A stretch of DNA of 11,913 nt from Syntrophaceae bacterium (GCA_003165115.1 PLSJ01000196.1:1-11913); one strand, 5' to 3'. Shown: positions 1 through 9,362, numbered from the stretch's first letter. The notes: generated from the sequence alone by a model not told the origin. Numbers and translations: made by a program.

Positions 1-80
1 TAGGAAATCGGTGAGGCACGACGGGGCCCTGATTGAGAAGTCACAAGAATGCGGGAAGGAATTCGTCCAAGGAGGATTAA

Positions 81-1310
81 ATGAAGAAAACATATTGGTT
101 GGGAAAGACGGTATTCATAGTGTTTTGCATTATGTTCCTTTTTTCTCTCGGTTCGTGGCATAAGGCCTGTGCCGCCGAGCAGGTCAAGGTGGGCGTTCTC
201 CACTCTTTGAGCGGCACCATGTCAATCAGCGAAGTAGCGGTTAAGGATGGGACCCTGATGGCGATTGCAGAGATCAACGCCAGAGGAGGGGTCCTCGGTA
301 AACAGAACGTGCCCATCGTCGAGGACGGTGCATCGGATTGGCCGACATTCGCGGAAAAGGCGAGGAAGTTGATTTCGAAGGATAAGGTGGTCGTCGTCTT
401 CGGCTGTTGGACCTCCGCGAGCCGCAAGGCCGTCCTTCCTGTCTTCGAGAAGGCCGACCATCTGCTTTTTTACCCGGTTCAGTACGAAGGGCTCGAGGCG
501 TCAAAGAATATCGTCTACACCGGCGCAGCACCCAATCAGCAGATCATGCCGTCCGTGACGTGGCTGCTGAAACAGAACAAGAAGAAATTTTTTCTCCTCG
601 GCTCGGATTACGTGTTCCCCAGAACAGCCAACCTCATCATAAAGGCCCAGTTGAAGGCTCAGGGGGGAACGTTGGTGGGGGAGGAATATACGCCTCTCGG
701 CCATACCGAATACAGCACGGTCATCAACAAGATCAAGGCGGCAAAACCGGATGTCGTCTTCAACACGCTCAATGGCGACAGCAACGTCGCGTTCTTCAAG
801 CAGTTCCGGGCGGCAGGCGTCACGGCGAACGATATTCCCACGATGTCGGTCAGCATCGCCGAGGATGAAATCAGGGGTATCGGCGCCGATAATATTCTCG
901 GCCACTTTGCCGCGTGGAACTACTTCATGAGCATGAAGACCCCCGAAAACGATATTTTCGTGAAGAATTACAAGGCGAAATACGGCCAGGACAGGGTAAC
1001 GGACGACCCTATCGAGGCCGCCTATTTCGGTGTCTATCTGTGGGCGGAAGCGGTCCAGAAGGCAAAGACCACCGACGTCGCGAAAGTCAGGGAATCGGTG
1101 AAGGGCATTTCCTATAAGGCCCCGGAAGGACCGGTGACCATAAGCAAGATCAACAACCACACGTCGAAGATCGTTCAGATGGGCAAGGTGAGAAGCGACG
1201 GCCAGTTCGACATCGTCTGGACTTCGGGTAAACCCGTCGAGCCCGATCCTTTCCCTTCTCTCGTATCGAAGAAGAAGGTCCTTGCACCGGGAAAAATCGT
1301 GGATAAGTAG
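81..1310 (+). CDS. urtA: Urea ABC transporter, substrate-binding protein UrtA
   Basis: This is the periplasmic urea-binding protein of a high-affinity urea importer; it passes urea to the UrtBC permease. The 409-residue product starts with a signal peptide: Lys-Lys at 2-3, a hydrophobic core at about 10-25, and a likely cleavage site after Ala31 or Ala32 (ACA-A). There is no lipobox. The mature part opens with [17 protein letters not shown] and later shows [20 protein letters not shown] and TGAAPNQQ, which are hallmarks of UrtA within the branched-chain amino acid/amide binding family. Full length is typical. The start at 81 has an AAGGAGG ribosome site at 69-75. The 80 bases before it show no supportable gene or promoter, so the operon promoter probably lies outside the window. 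An amide-specific binder (FmdD/AmiC type) is the main alternative, but urtBCDE and urease downstream favour urea. Confidence 0.97.
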   Translation: MKKTYWLGKTVFIVFCIMFLFSLGSWHKACAAEQVKVGVLHSLSGTMSISEVAVKDGTLMAIAEINARGGVLGKQNVPIVEDGASDWPTFAEKARKLISKDKVVVVFGCWTSASRKAVLPVFEKADHLLFYPVQYEGLEASKNIVYTGAAPNQQIMPSVTWLLKQNKKKFFLLGSDYVFPRTANLIIKAQLKAQGGTLVGEEYTPLGHTEYSTVINKIKAAKPDVVFNTLNGDSNVAFFKQFRAAGVTANDIPTMSVSIAEDEIRGIGADNILGHFAAWNYFMSMKTPENDIFVKNYKAKYGQDRVTDDPIEAAYFGVYLWAEAVQKAKTTDVAKVRESVKGISYKAPEGPVTISKINNHTSKIVQMGKVRSDGQFDIVWTSGKPVEPDPFPSLVSKKKVLAPGKIVDK

Positions 1311-1320
1311 CTCAGCCGAC

Positions 1321-1375
1321 CTTACGCAGGGGGTGTGGGCTTCTTCCCCCTTTCCCCCACCCCCTGCACGGTAAG
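1321..1375 (+). promoter_or_regulatory. Strong intergenic RNA hairpin between urtA and urtB
   Basis: Bases 1326-1335 pair perfectly with 1358-1367 (10 bp, mostly G:C). After one mismatch, 1337-1339 pair with 1354-1356, closing a 14-base loop. Outside the main stem, 1321-1325 (CTTAC) can pair with 1371-1375 (GTAAG) across a 3-base bulge. There is no T run after the 3' arm, so this is not a standard intrinsic terminator. It is better read as an mRNA stabiliser or partial terminator that keeps the binding-protein message above that of the permease genes. The outer stem takes in part of the AAGAGGA ribosome site of urtB (about 1373-1379), so it may also damp urtB translation. The pairing is seen directly; the function is inferred. 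Confidence 0.7.
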
Positions 1376-1383
1376 AGGATTAT

Positions 1384-2277
1384 ATGGAAGTCATTCTCTC
1401 TCAGCTCTTTAACGGACTTTCCTTAAGCTCTATCCTGCTTCTTGTCGCGCTGGGTCTGAGCATTACGTTCGGCATCATGGGGGTGATCAATTTTGCGCAC
1501 GGTGAGTTCCTCATGATAGGGGCTTATACGGCCTATGTGATGCAGAGGCTCTCTTCAGGGAGCCAGGCGGGGACCTACTTCATCTTATCCCTCCCCGTCG
1601 CATTTGCCGTCGCCTTCCTTCTCGGGCTGGTCGTGGAGAAATTCCTCATACGGTTCCTCTACGGCCGACCGTATGAGAGCATTCTTGCCACCTGGGGCCT
1701 GAGCCTGATCCTCCAGCAGGGCGCCCGCAGCATCTTTGGCGCCAACAACGTGGAAGTTACCGCGCCGCACTGGCTGCAGGGCGGTATCCAGCTTCTCTCC
1801 GGATTTCAGCTCCCTTACAGCAGGATATTCATCCTGTCCCTGGCGGTCCTCGCCATCATAGGCATGTACTGCTACGTCAACTACTCTTCCAGCGGGAGGA
1901 GAATGCGGGCCGTCATGCAAAACAGGGACATGAGCGCCTGCATGGGCATCAAGACGAGGAAAGTCGACGCCGTTACCTTTGCCATCGGCTCGGGGATAGC
2001 GGGGGTGGCGGGCTGCGCCGTGAGCCTGCTCGGCTCGATAGGGCCGTCGACGGGTCAGAACTACATCGTCGATGCGTTCATGGTCGTCGTCCTCGGCGGC
2101 ATAGGCAGTCTGGCGGGCACCATAGCCGGGGCCCTGATGATCGGCCTGACCAATCCGCTTTTCGAATATGTGACCACCTCCAGCATGGGGAAGGTCATCG
2201 TGTTTACCCTGGTGATCATTTTTCTCCAATGGAAGCCCTCGGGACTCTTTTCTTTAAAGACGAGGGCCCTGGATTGA
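1384..2277 (+). CDS. urtB: Urea ABC transporter, permease UrtB
   Basis: This is an inner-membrane permease subunit that forms the urea channel with UrtC. The 297-residue protein is hydrophobic throughout and belongs to the LivH-like branch of branched-chain amino acid permeases. The N-terminal stretches [40 protein letters not shown] and, near the C-terminus, [17 protein letters not shown] are strongly UrtB-like. It lacks the long N-terminal extension seen in some proteobacterial UrtB proteins. The start at 1384 is preceded by AAGAGGA. It follows urtA after 73 bases and is 5 bases from the urtC start, which suggests coupling to urtC. Confidence 0.96.
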   Translation: MEVILSQLFNGLSLSSILLLVALGLSITFGIMGVINFAHGEFLMIGAYTAYVMQRLSSGSQAGTYFILSLPVAFAVAFLLGLVVEKFLIRFLYGRPYESILATWGLSLILQQGARSIFGANNVEVTAPHWLQGGIQLLSGFQLPYSRIFILSLAVLAIIGMYCYVNYSSSGRRMRAVMQNRDMSACMGIKTRKVDAVTFAIGSGIAGVAGCAVSLLGSIGPSTGQNYIVDAFMVVVLGGIGSLAGTIAGALMIGLTNPLFEYVTTSSMGKVIVFTLVIIFLQWKPSGLFSLKTRALD

Positions 2278-2282
2278 CCGGC

Positions 2283-3373
2283 ATGGCGAAGAAAACGCAC
2301 ATATCCTTCCAATGGCTCTGCGGCGGAAAAGGCGCCTTCCTGCTCTTTTGCGCGGTCCTCCTCGTCCTGCCGCTCGTGCTCTCCGATTTCCGCCTCAATC
2401 TTCTCGGCAAGTTCCTCACCTTCGCCATAGTGGCGATCGGCATCGACCTGATATGGGGCTATACGGGCATACTAAGCCTCGGGCACGGCGTTTTTTTCAG
2501 CCTGGGCGCCTACGCGATGGCCATGTACCTGAAGCTTCAGTCCGAAAGCCTTCCCGATTTCATGATGTGGAGCGGATTGACGGAGCTTCCCTGGTTTTGG
2601 AAGCCTTTTCGCACGCCTGGTTCGCGATCCCCATGGCCGTCCTTGTGCCCGTCGCCGTCGCCGTCATCATCGGCGTCCCCACCTTCAGGGCGCGGATCAA
2701 GGGCCCCTATTTCGCGATCCTGACGCAGGCCCTTGCGCTTGTCTGCTCCATCCTGTTTATCGGCCAACAGCCGTATACGGGCGGCACGAACGGGGTGACC
2801 AACCTTCAGGACGTCTTCGGGTACTCGCTGTCCGAGCCGGCCACCATGCGGGGCCTCTACCTTGTCACCGCGGCCGTGCTGGTAGTGGTCTTCCTGGGCG
2901 CAAGGTGGCTCGTGTCGACGAAGATGGGCAGGATCCTTGTCGCGATCAGGGATGGCGAGAACCGCTTCAGGTTCCTCGGCTACAACTCCACGCTCTTTAA
3001 GGTCGCGGTGTTCGCCCTCTCGGCCGGCCTCGCGGGGCTGGCCGGCGCCCTTTACGTCCCGCAGGTGGGCATCATCTCCCCCTCCATGATGGGGATACTC
3101 CCCTCGGTCGAGATGGCGATATGGGTCGCCGTGGGCGGACGGGGGAACCTGGTCGGCGCCGTCCTCGGCGCCCTCGTCGTTAATTTTGCAAAAACTTACC
3201 TGAGCGAAACCTTTCCCGACAGCTGGCTCTACTTTCAGGGGGCCTTATTTGTCGGCGTCGTCCTGCTTTTCCCGCAGGGCATCATCGGTCTTCTCTCAAG
3301 GCTGAAGGGTAAAGGCCGCAAAGTTGCTCACACGGCCGGAGAAAAAGCCCCGGTCCCGGTTGCGAGAGGATAG
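2283..3373 (+). CDS. urtC: Urea ABC transporter, permease UrtC (reading frame broken near 2609)
   Basis: This is the second permease subunit of the urea importer (LivM-like). From ATG 2283 the protein starts [11 protein letters not shown] and shows typical UrtC sequence ([39 protein letters not shown]). Just after KPF the homology jumps to another frame, which continues [14 protein letters not shown] and later shows [17 protein letters not shown] and [17 protein letters not shown], ending at 3373. The break is at the four-T run 2606-2609. One extra T there, or a -1 slip on the TTT codon 2607-2609, gives [10 protein letters not shown] and a normal 363-residue protein. As written, the first frame stops at 2723 with a 146-residue product. 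Flanking genes are intact, so a sequencing or assembly error is most likely; a real recent mutation is possible. The start at 2283 has only a weak ribosome site and probably depends on coupling to urtB. Confidence 0.9.
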
Positions 3374-3375
3374 CG

Positions 3376-4146
3376 ATGCCCATAACGATACTTCAGGTAG
3401 ACGACGTTTCGGTCGATTTCAGCGGATTCAAGGCCCTCGATAAGGTAAACTTTTACATGGATACCGGGGAGCTGAGGTTCCTCATCGGCCCGAACGGCGC
3501 CGGTAAGACGACCCTGCTGGACGTGATCTGCGGCAAGGTGAGACCGACGGAGGGACAGGTGCTCTTCGGGGACGGCATCGACATCGGCAGGATGAGCGAC
3601 TATCACATCGCGAGGTGTGGGGTGAGCAGAAAGTTTCAGACCCCTTCCGTGTTCGAAAACCTCACGGTATTCGAGAACATGGAACTCTCCGTCAAAGGCG
3701 GGCGGGGGCTCCTGTTCTCCTGTTTCCGGCGGCGCGACAGCCGCGAGCTCGACCGGATCCACGCGGTCCTCGGGAAGGTCGATCTGGAGGAAAAAGCCGG
3801 CGGAAAGGCCGGTTATTTGTCTCACGGAGAGAAACAGTGGCTCGAGATCGCGATGACGATCATGCAGGACCCGAAGCTCCTTCTGGTGGATGAGCCTGTC
3901 GCGGGCATGACCGGGCGGGAGAGGAGCCGGACGGGCGAGATCCTTTTGGAAACGGCAAAAGACCGGTCGGTGCTGGTGGTGGAACACGATATGAACTTCG
4001 TCAAGAGGTTTGCAAAGAAGGTGACGGTCCTGCACGAGGGAAGACTCCTGTGCGAAGGGACCTTCGAAGAGGTCGGCAACGACCCGACGGTAATCGACGT
4101 GTACCTGGGAAGAGGCGGGGAGGCCCAAGAGAATGGTCTCCATTAA
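3376..4146 (+). CDS. urtD: Urea ABC transporter, ATP-binding protein UrtD
   Basis: This is one of two cytoplasmic ATPases that drive urea import (LivG-like). In its 256 residues, Walker A is GPNGAGKT at 38-45. The signature motif is LSHGEKQ at 148-154, the LSHG variant typical of UrtD. Walker B runs into D172-E173 (LLLVDEPVAGMTG), and the switch histidine is H204 in VVEHDMNF. These make an apparently active ATPase. It begins 2 bases after urtC and overlaps urtE by 14 bases, so the two ATPase genes are probably translationally coupled. Length is normal. Confidence 0.97.
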   Translation: MPITILQVDDVSVDFSGFKALDKVNFYMDTGELRFLIGPNGAGKTTLLDVICGKVRPTEGQVLFGDGIDIGRMSDYHIARCGVSRKFQTPSVFENLTVFENMELSVKGGRGLLFSCFRRRDSRELDRIHAVLGKVDLEEKAGGKAGYLSHGEKQWLEIAMTIMQDPKLLLVDEPVAGMTGRERSRTGEILLETAKDRSVLVVEHDMNFVKRFAKKVTVLHEGRLLCEGTFEEVGNDPTVIDVYLGRGGEAQENGLH

Positions 4147-4825
4147 GGGTGTCACGGCCGCCTATGGGGAAACGGTTATCCTCAGGGACGTGGATATCGA
4201 CGTACCGGACGGGGCCGTCGTGGCCCTCATGGGCCGCAACGGCGTGGGGAAGACGACCCTGCTCAAGACGGTGATGGGGCTGATCCGCCCCCTGTCGGGA
4301 ACGATCACTTACGGCGGCAAAGACATCGTCCACTGGAAACCGGAAACGAGGGCGCTCGAAGGCATCGGCTACGTGCCCCAAGGAAGGGAGATATTCCCCT
4401 ACCTTACCGTCGAGGAGAACCTTCTGGTCGGCCTTGAAGCCAGGGGAAGAAAGGCTGTCGTTCCTGACGGCATATTCGAGTTATTCCCCAACCTTAAGGA
4501 TATACTGAACCGGCGCGGCGGCGACCTTTCCGGCGGGCAGCAGCAGCAGCTCGCCATAGCCCGCATCCTGATCACCGAGCCGAAGCTGCTTCTCCTCGAT
4601 GAGCCTACGGAGGGCATACAGCCGTCGATCGTCTTCGAGATAGAGAACACCATTCGCTTTATAAAGGACCAGGGGAAACTTTCCATCCTCCTCGTGGAGC
4701 AGTACATGGAGTTTGCCCTGAGGCTTGCCGATTTTTGCTACGTGATGGAAAAGGGATCGATCGTGTTCCACGGCAACGTCAAGGAGCTGAGCAGGGAAGA
4801 GATAAAGAGCCACATGGCTATATGA
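4133..4825 (+). CDS. urtE: Urea ABC transporter, ATP-binding protein UrtE
   Basis: This is the second ATPase of the urea importer (LivF-like), expected to pair with UrtD under the UrtBC channel. The 230-residue protein has Walker A GRNGVGKT at 34-41, the signature LSGGQQQQ at 132-139, and Walker B ending at D156-E157 (LLLLDEPTEGIQ). The usual switch histidine is replaced by Gln in LLVEQYMEFA, as is normal for LivF/UrtE proteins. GRNGVGKTT and YVPQGREIFPYLTVEENL closely match UrtE. It overlaps the end of urtD by 14 bases and is followed 13 bases later by the P-II gene. Confidence 0.97.
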   Translation: MVSIKGVTAAYGETVILRDVDIDVPDGAVVALMGRNGVGKTTLLKTVMGLIRPLSGTITYGGKDIVHWKPETRALEGIGYVPQGREIFPYLTVEENLLVGLEARGRKAVVPDGIFELFPNLKDILNRRGGDLSGGQQQQLAIARILITEPKLLLLDEPTEGIQPSIVFEIENTIRFIKDQGKLSILLVEQYMEFALRLADFCYVMEKGSIVFHGNVKELSREEIKSHMAI

Positions 4826-4838
4826 GGGAGGTTGACCA

Positions 4839-5165
4839 ATGAAAATGATCGTCGCGATCCTGAGGCCCGACAGGTTGAAGGGTGTCGAAGACCGCCTTAA
4901 GGAGGCGGGCTTCCCTTCATTGACGGAATTCAGCGTGAGGGGCCGGGGGAGACAGAAAGGCATCACCATCGGCGACATGCACTATGAAAAACTCCCGAAG
5001 TCGTGCCTCCTGGTCGTCGCGAAAGACCAGGACGTAAAGACGGTGACGGGTCTCGTCACGGAGGCGGGAAGGACCGGCCACATAGGGGACGGGAAGATCT
5101 TCGTGCTCGATATCGAAGAAGCCATACGCATTCGGACCGGGGAAGAGGGAGAACAGACACTGTGA
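4839..5165 (+). CDS. P-II family nitrogen regulator, NifI1-like
   Basis: This is a 108-residue P-II signalling protein. Members bind ATP/ADP and 2-oxoglutarate as trimers and control nitrogen enzymes, transporters or regulators through a flexible T-loop. Seen here: the start [22 protein letters not shown] before the T-loop, the B-loop RTGHIGDGK at 78-86, and the C-terminal [10 protein letters not shown] around 93-102. The T-loop (about 37-52) is around four residues shorter than in GlnB/GlnK and lacks the LYRGAEY block with its uridylylated tyrosine. Tyr49 is present but in another context (DMHYEKLPK). From memory, this pattern resembles the NifI1 branch rather than GlnB. No nitrogenase gene is nearby. 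It sits 13 bases after urtE and 22 before ureA with a GGGAGG ribosome site, so it is co-transcribed with urea import and hydrolysis. Family assignment is firm; the target (UrtDE, urease or another) is unknown. Confidence 0.92.
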   Translation: MKMIVAILRPDRLKGVEDRLKEAGFPSLTEFSVRGRGRQKGITIGDMHYEKLPKSCLLVVAKDQDVKTVTGLVTEAGRTGHIGDGKIFVLDIEEAIRIRTGEEGEQTL

Positions 5166-5187
5166 ACCGCACGGGAGGGATAGGGGC

Positions 5188-5490
5188 ATGAGATTCTCCG
5201 AGAGGGAAAAAGAGAAACTCCTCATTTACACCGCGGGGATGCTCGCGAGAGACCGGATGGCCAGGGGCCTGAAGCTCAACCACCCGGAAGCGATTGCCCT
5301 CATCACCGCATCCGTCCTCGAAGGCATACGGGACGGGAAGAAAGTCGCCGAGCTGATGTCCTACGGGGCGACGATACTCAAAAGAGACGACGTCATGGAA
5401 GGGGTGCCGGAAATGATCAACGAGATCCAGGTGGAGGGCACTTTTCCGGACGGCACGAAACTCGTTACCATCCATCACCCCATCCGGTGA
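5188..5490 (+). CDS. ureA: Urease gamma subunit UreA
   Basis: This is the smallest structural subunit of nickel urease, which hydrolyses urea to ammonia and carbamate in the cytoplasm. At 100 residues it has standard length. It shows the family pattern from the start: [53 protein letters not shown] and the C-terminal VTIHHPI. The start at 5188 has a purine-rich GGGAGG ribosome site upstream. UreA, UreB and UreC are separate genes here, as in most bacteria, rather than the UreA-UreB fusion seen in Helicobacter. Confidence 0.98.
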   Translation: MRFSEREKEKLLIYTAGMLARDRMARGLKLNHPEAIALITASVLEGIRDGKKVAELMSYGATILKRDDVMEGVPEMINEIQVEGTFPDGTKLVTIHHPIR

Positions 5491-5499
5491 GCGAGCATG

Positions 5500-5506
5500 A
5501 AGGAGG
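5500..5506 (+). promoter_or_regulatory. Ribosome binding site deciding the ureB start
   Basis: AAGGAGG lies four bases before ATG 5511. An in-frame GTG at 5487 overlaps the ureA stop codon and would add eight residues. The strong site and the usual UreB N-terminus (MIPGEY) both favour 5511. Confidence 0.75.
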
Positions 5507-5510
5507 CCAT

Positions 5511-5879
5511 ATGATCCCGGGAGAATACGTGATCGAGGAAGGCGAGATAGAGCTGAACCAGGGGAGGCGCGCAATAAAGCTGATGGTGAGCAATACCGGG
5601 GACCGTCCGGTGCAGGTGGGCTCGCACTTTCATTTCTTCGAGGCGAACAAGGAGCTGGTTTTTGACCGAAAACAGGCGTTCTCCATGAGGCTCGACATCC
5701 CGGCGGGCACGGCGGTCAGGTTCGAGCCGGGGCAGGAGAAGGAAGTTTCTCTCGTCGAATTCGGCGGCAATAAGGTGATTCACGGTCTTAACGGCCTCAC
5801 CGACGGCCCCTTCGAGGACATATCGGTGAGGCAGAGCGCATTTATGGCGGCCAAAGAGAAAGGCTTCGGGGGTGCGTAA
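5511..5879 (+). CDS. ureB: Urease beta subunit UreB
   Basis: This is the second structural subunit of urease, packed around the alpha subunit. From ATG 5511 it is 122 residues and starts [19 protein letters not shown], the normal family N-terminus. It continues with [36 protein letters not shown] sequence (here [18 protein letters not shown]) and a C-terminal VHGLNGL-like segment ([10 protein letters not shown]). It starts 20 bases after ureA and is one base from the ureC start, which favours coupled synthesis of the subunits. An upstream GTG start at 5487 (130 residues) is less likely. Confidence 0.97.
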   Translation: MIPGEYVIEEGEIELNQGRRAIKLMVSNTGDRPVQVGSHFHFFEANKELVFDRKQAFSMRLDIPAGTAVRFEPGQEKEVSLVEFGGNKVIHGLNGLTDGPFEDISVRQSAFMAAKEKGFGGA

Positions 5880-5880
5880 G

Positions 5881-7599
5881 ATGGGAACGCGCATAGGCAG
5901 GAAACAATACGCGGATATGTTCGGGCCGACGACGGGGGATCGGGTCCGCCTCGCGGATACCGGGATCTTCATCGAGATAGAAAAGGATTTTACCGTCTAC
6001 GGCGATGAGATAAAGTTCGGCGGGGGCAAGGTGATCCGGGACGGCATGGGGCAGGCGCCGGGCACGACCAGGGCGGACGGCGCCCTCGACGCGGTCATCA
6101 CCAATGCAATCATCCTGGACCACTGGGGCATCGTGAAGGCGGACATCGGCATCAGGGACGGAAAGATATGCGGGATAGGCAAGGCGGGAAACCCCGACCT
6201 GATGGACGGCGTCACACCCGGAATGGTGGTCGGCGCCTCCACCGAGGCGATTGCCGGCGAAGGGCTCATCGCGACCGCGGGAGGGATCGACACGCACATA
6301 CATTTCATCTCTCCCCAGCAGATAGAGACCGCCATCGAGTCGGGGATCACCACGATGATCGGCGGCGGCACGGGTCCGGCGACCGGGACCAACGCGACCA
6401 CGTGCAGCCCCGGCGCATGGAACATCCACCGCATGCTCGAATCGGTCGAGGCATTCCCCCTGAACTTCGGTTTTCTCGCAAAAGGCAACTGCTCGACGAC
6501 AGGGCCCCTGCGGGAGCAGATCGAGGCGGGCGCCATCGGGCTGAAGCTGCACGAGGACTGGGGCTCTACCCCGGCCGTCATCGATACGGCCCTCTCGGTG
6601 GCGGACGAATACGACGTCCAGGTTGCGATCCACACGGACACGCTCAATGAGGCCGGCTTCGTCGAAGAGACCCTGTCCGCCTTCAAGGGGAGGACCATCC
6701 ATACCTACCACACGGAGGGCGCGGGCGGCGGACACGCGCCCGACATCATCAGGGCGTGTGGCGAAGCCAACGTGCTCCCCTCGTCGACCAACCCCACCAT
6801 GCCCTTCACCGTCAATACCATGGACGAGCACCTCGACATGCTCATGGTGTGCCATCACCTCGATCCCCGCATACCGGAAGACGTGGCCTTCGCGGATTCG
6901 AGGATCAGGGCGGAGACCATCGCGGCAGAGGACATCCTTCACGACATGGGGGCGTTCAGCATGATGTCCTCGGACTCCCAGGCCATGGGGCGGGTAGGCG
7001 AGGTGATCATAAGGACCTGGCAGACCGCGCACAAGATGAAGGTGCAGAGGGGAAAACTGCCGGGCGAGGATGAGCGGAACGACAACATGAGGGCCAAACG
7101 GTACGTCGCCAAGTATACGATCAACCCGGCGATTACCCACGGGATATCGCAACACGTGGGGTCGCTGGAGCAGGGAAAGCTTGCGGACATCGTGCTGTGG
7201 GAGCCGGCCTTCTTCGGCGCGAAACCGGTGATGATAATAAAGGGGGGGTTTATCGCCTACGCCCAGATGGGCGACGCCAATGCCTCGATCCCCACCCCGC
7301 AGCCCTATATGATGCGACCCATGTTCGGCGCTTACGGCCGCGCCCCCTTCAGCACCTCCCTCACCTTCCTCTCGAAGGCGGCGTTCGAGTCGGGTGTCCA
7401 CCGGGACCTGGGATTACGCACGCAGGCGGCGTTCGTGAGCAACTGCCGGGCCATCGGCAAAAAGGACATGATACACAACGACTACCTGCCTCACATAGAG
7501 GTCGACCCCGACACGTATACGGTCAAGGCGGACGGGCAGATACTGAGGTGCGAGCCCGCAACCGAGCTGCCCTTGACGCAGAGATACTTCCTCTTCTGA
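5881..7599 (+). CDS. ureC: Urease alpha (catalytic) subunit UreC
   Basis: This is the catalytic urease subunit, an amidohydrolase-fold enzyme with a two-nickel centre. From ATG 5881 it is 572 residues, normal for the family. All active-site residues are present, offset by five from Klebsiella numbering: nickel ligands H139 and H141 (DTHIHF), carbamylated K222 with H224 nearby (GLKLHEDWG), H251 (AIHTD), H277 ([13 protein letters not shown]) and D365 ([12 protein letters not shown]). The flap residues C324 and H325 (VCHHLDP) are also there. An active, cysteine-containing urease is therefore predicted. An in-frame GTG at 5872 would add three residues but overlaps ureB; ATG 5881 is preferred. The stop is 2 bases before ureE. 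Confidence 0.98.
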   Translation: MGTRIGRKQYADMFGPTTGDRVRLADTGIFIEIEKDFTVYGDEIKFGGGKVIRDGMGQAPGTTRADGALDAVITNAIILDHWGIVKADIGIRDGKICGIGKAGNPDLMDGVTPGMVVGASTEAIAGEGLIATAGGIDTHIHFISPQQIETAIESGITTMIGGGTGPATGTNATTCSPGAWNIHRMLESVEAFPLNFGFLAKGNCSTTGPLREQIEAGAIGLKLHEDWGSTPAVIDTALSVADEYDVQVAIHTDTLNEAGFVEETLSAFKGRTIHTYHTEGAGGGHAPDIIRACGEANVLPSSTNPTMPFTVNTMDEHLDMLMVCHHLDPRIPEDVAFADSRIRAETIAAEDILHDMGAFSMMSSDSQAMGRVGEVIIRTWQTAHKMKVQRGKLPGEDERNDNMRAKRYVAKYTINPAITHGISQHVGSLEQGKLADIVLWEPAFFGAKPVMIIKGGFIAYAQMGDANASIPTPQPYMMRPMFGAYGRAPFSTSLTFLSKAAFESGVHRDLGLRTQAAFVSNCRAIGKKDMIHNDYLPHIEVDPDTYTVKADGQILRCEPATELPLTQRYFLF

Positions 7600-7601
7600 C
7601 C

Positions 7602-8039
7602 ATGATCGTCATCGAAGAGACCATCGGGAATCCGGCAGTACTAGCGGGCGCAGAGCATGACGTTCTCGTCATGGGCTGGGAGGCGAGGAGGCAGACCCGG
7701 CAGCGGGCCACCACGCTCCACGGAAGAGAGCTTGCCCTTGCCCTGCCGACGGGGACCGTCCTCGGCGACGGCGAAGTCGTCCATATCGGGCAGGGGTTCT
7801 ATGTCTCGATAGAGGCCGAGCGGGAGGACGTGCTCGTCGTACCCCTGAACGACGCGGCGACGGCCGCGGCCGTCGCCTACGAGCTGGGCAACAGGCACCT
7901 CCCCGTTTCTCTCCGCGAAGGCTTTCTCGCCACGCCCTACGACCGCCTCGTGGAAGCAGTGCTGGCGAAATCCGGCGTCACCTACGGCCGCGGGAAAGAA
8001 AAATTCGAGCCCCTGAGGACGCTGCATCATCATGGATAA
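7602..8039 (+). CDS. ureE: Urease accessory protein UreE (nickel metallochaperone)
   Basis: UreE is a homodimeric metallochaperone that hands nickel to the UreDFG complex. From ATG 7602, two bases after the ureC stop, the product is 145 residues. The C-terminal domain carries the conserved interface histidine H99 in YELGNRHLPV. The family pattern continues with KSGVTYGRGKEKFEP. The tail ends LHHHG, so only three histidines are present, instead of the long His-rich tail of Klebsiella-type UreE. The same frame is open far upstream, back to 7197 inside ureC, but that part is only an overlap and not coding here. The gene overlaps the ureF start by 8 bases. Confidence 0.93.
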   Translation: MIVIEETIGNPAVLAGAEHDVLVMGWEARRQTRQRATTLHGRELALALPTGTVLGDGEVVHIGQGFYVSIEAEREDVLVVPLNDAATAAAVAYELGNRHLPVSLREGFLATPYDRLVEAVLAKSGVTYGRGKEKFEPLRTLHHHG

Positions 8040-8724
8040 GCCGGAAGCATTTCTCACCGCCCTCCAGATGGGGGATTCGTTCTTTCCAACGGGTGCGTTT
8101 GCCTATTCTTCCGGGCTGGAAACCTTCGCGGCCGACGGTCTGCTCCCGGACAGGGAAGGTCTCGTCCGCTTCATCGAATCATACCTCGTCGGCCTCGTCG
8201 CCCGGTCCGACCTGATCTTCGTCAAGCTCGCCCTTCTTTCGGCAACCCGTGCCGACGTGGAGGGGATACGCCGGCTCGACCACCTTGTCCATGCCATGAA
8301 ATGCCCGAGGGAGCTGAGGCTGGCGAGCATGCAGATGGGGAGGCAGCTCTTGCAGGTGATGAAGGGGCTGTATCCGGCTTCGCTGGCTCCGCGGCTCGGG
8401 CAGGGCCTCGACCGCCGGGAGCTGAAGGGCCATCACCCGGTAATGTTCGGCGCGGTCTGTGGGAGCGTCGGGATGGATGTGGAGAGCACGCTGCTTACGT
8501 ACGTGTATGCCACGGTCAGCTCCCTCGTCAGCGCGGGGGTCAGGTTGATACCTCTCGGCCACAGCGACGGCCAGGCTGCGCTCCATAAGCTGAAGCGGCC
8601 GATGACGCGCGTCGCGGAAGAGGCCGTCCGCCTCTTCGAGGCGGACATCGCGACCTTCGCGCCCGCAATAGAGATACGGGCCATGCAGCACGAGTCCCTG
8701 CATACCCGGCTCTTCAAATCATAG
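8032..8724 (+). CDS. ureF: Urease accessory protein UreF
   Basis: UreF bridges UreD and UreG in the complex that activates apo-urease, and it is thought to gate GTP-dependent nickel delivery. The 230-residue helical protein has the family start [20 protein letters not shown] followed by GLETFA. It also has the later conserved stretch [18 protein letters not shown]. Length is typical. ATG 8032 lies within the last codons of ureE, giving an 8-base overlap, so translation is probably coupled. It ends 19 bases before ureG. Confidence 0.95.
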   Translation: MDKPEAFLTALQMGDSFFPTGAFAYSSGLETFAADGLLPDREGLVRFIESYLVGLVARSDLIFVKLALLSATRADVEGIRRLDHLVHAMKCPRELRLASMQMGRQLLQVMKGLYPASLAPRLGQGLDRRELKGHHPVMFGAVCGSVGMDVESTLLTYVYATVSSLVSAGVRLIPLGHSDGQAALHKLKRPMTRVAEEAVRLFEADIATFAPAIEIRAMQHESLHTRLFKS

Positions 8725-8743
8725 GAGGCTTGAGGAATCGATC

Positions 8744-9358
8744 ATGAGAAAGCCTGTAAAGATAGGAGTAGGCGGTCCGGTAGGGTCGGGAAAGACGGCG
8801 CTCATCGAAAAGCTGTGCCGGGCCCTCTCCCCGGAATTTTCCCTCGCCGTCGTGACGAACGATATTTACACGAAAGAGGACGCAGAATTCCTCATACGGG
8901 CAGACGTGCTGCCCGAAGAGCGGATCGTGGGCGTCGAGACCGGCGGATGTCCCCACACCGCGATAAGGGAAGACGCGTCGCTCAACCAGGAGGCGATACG
9001 CACCCTCGTCGAGACCTTCCCGGACCTGGATATACTCTTCGTGGAAAGCGGCGGCGACAATCTGGCGGCAAGCTTCAGCCCGGAGCTTGTGGACTGCTGG
9101 ATTTACGTGATCGACGTATCGGGGGGCGACAAGATCCCCCGGAAGGGAGGGCCGGGAGTCACAAAATCAAGCCTTCTCGTCATAAATAAAGTCGACCTCG
9201 CGCCCCTGGTCGGCGCCGACCTGTCCGTGATGGAGCAGGATGCCGCCCGGATGAGGAAGGGGAAACCTTCCATTTTCACCAACCTCAAGACCGGAATGGG
9301 CCTCGCCGCCGTAATCGGGTGGATAAGACAGGACGTCCTTTTCCTCGGTCCGGGATAG
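8744..9358 (+). CDS. ureG: Urease accessory protein UreG (GTPase)
   Basis: UreG is the SIMIBI-class GTPase that binds nickel and powers its insertion into urease. The 204-residue protein has the P-loop GGPVGSGKT at 10-18, the nickel-binding CPH motif at 69-71 in [30 protein letters not shown], and the guanine-specificity motif NKVD. All key parts are intact. It lacks the His-rich N-terminal extension found in some UreG proteins. A GAGG ribosome site at 8732-8735 precedes the start. It is 4 bases before ureD. Confidence 0.98.
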   Translation: MRKPVKIGVGGPVGSGKTALIEKLCRALSPEFSLAVVTNDIYTKEDAEFLIRADVLPEERIVGVETGGCPHTAIREDASLNQEAIRTLVETFPDLDILFVESGGDNLAASFSPELVDCWIYVIDVSGGDKIPRKGGPGVTKSSLLVINKVDLAPLVGADLSVMEQDAARMRKGKPSIFTNLKTGMGLAAVIGWIRQDVLFLGPG

Positions 9359-9362
9359 GCGC

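Noticed and set aside
1..80. Possible end of an upstream gene
   Set aside because: One frame has a stop at 1-3 and another at 10-12; the third runs open into urtA without recognisable protein sequence, so no upstream gene can be supported.
5842..7401. 519-codon open frame on the minus strand opposite ureC
   Set aside because: The product is rich in Arg, Gly, His and Val with no domain pattern, as expected opposite a GC-rich gene; ureC itself is fully conserved.
7197..7601. Long in-frame open extension upstream of ureE, overlapping the end of ureC
   Set aside because: The extension is low-complexity, Arg/Gly/His-rich translation of ureC in another frame; UreE homology begins exactly at ATG 7602.
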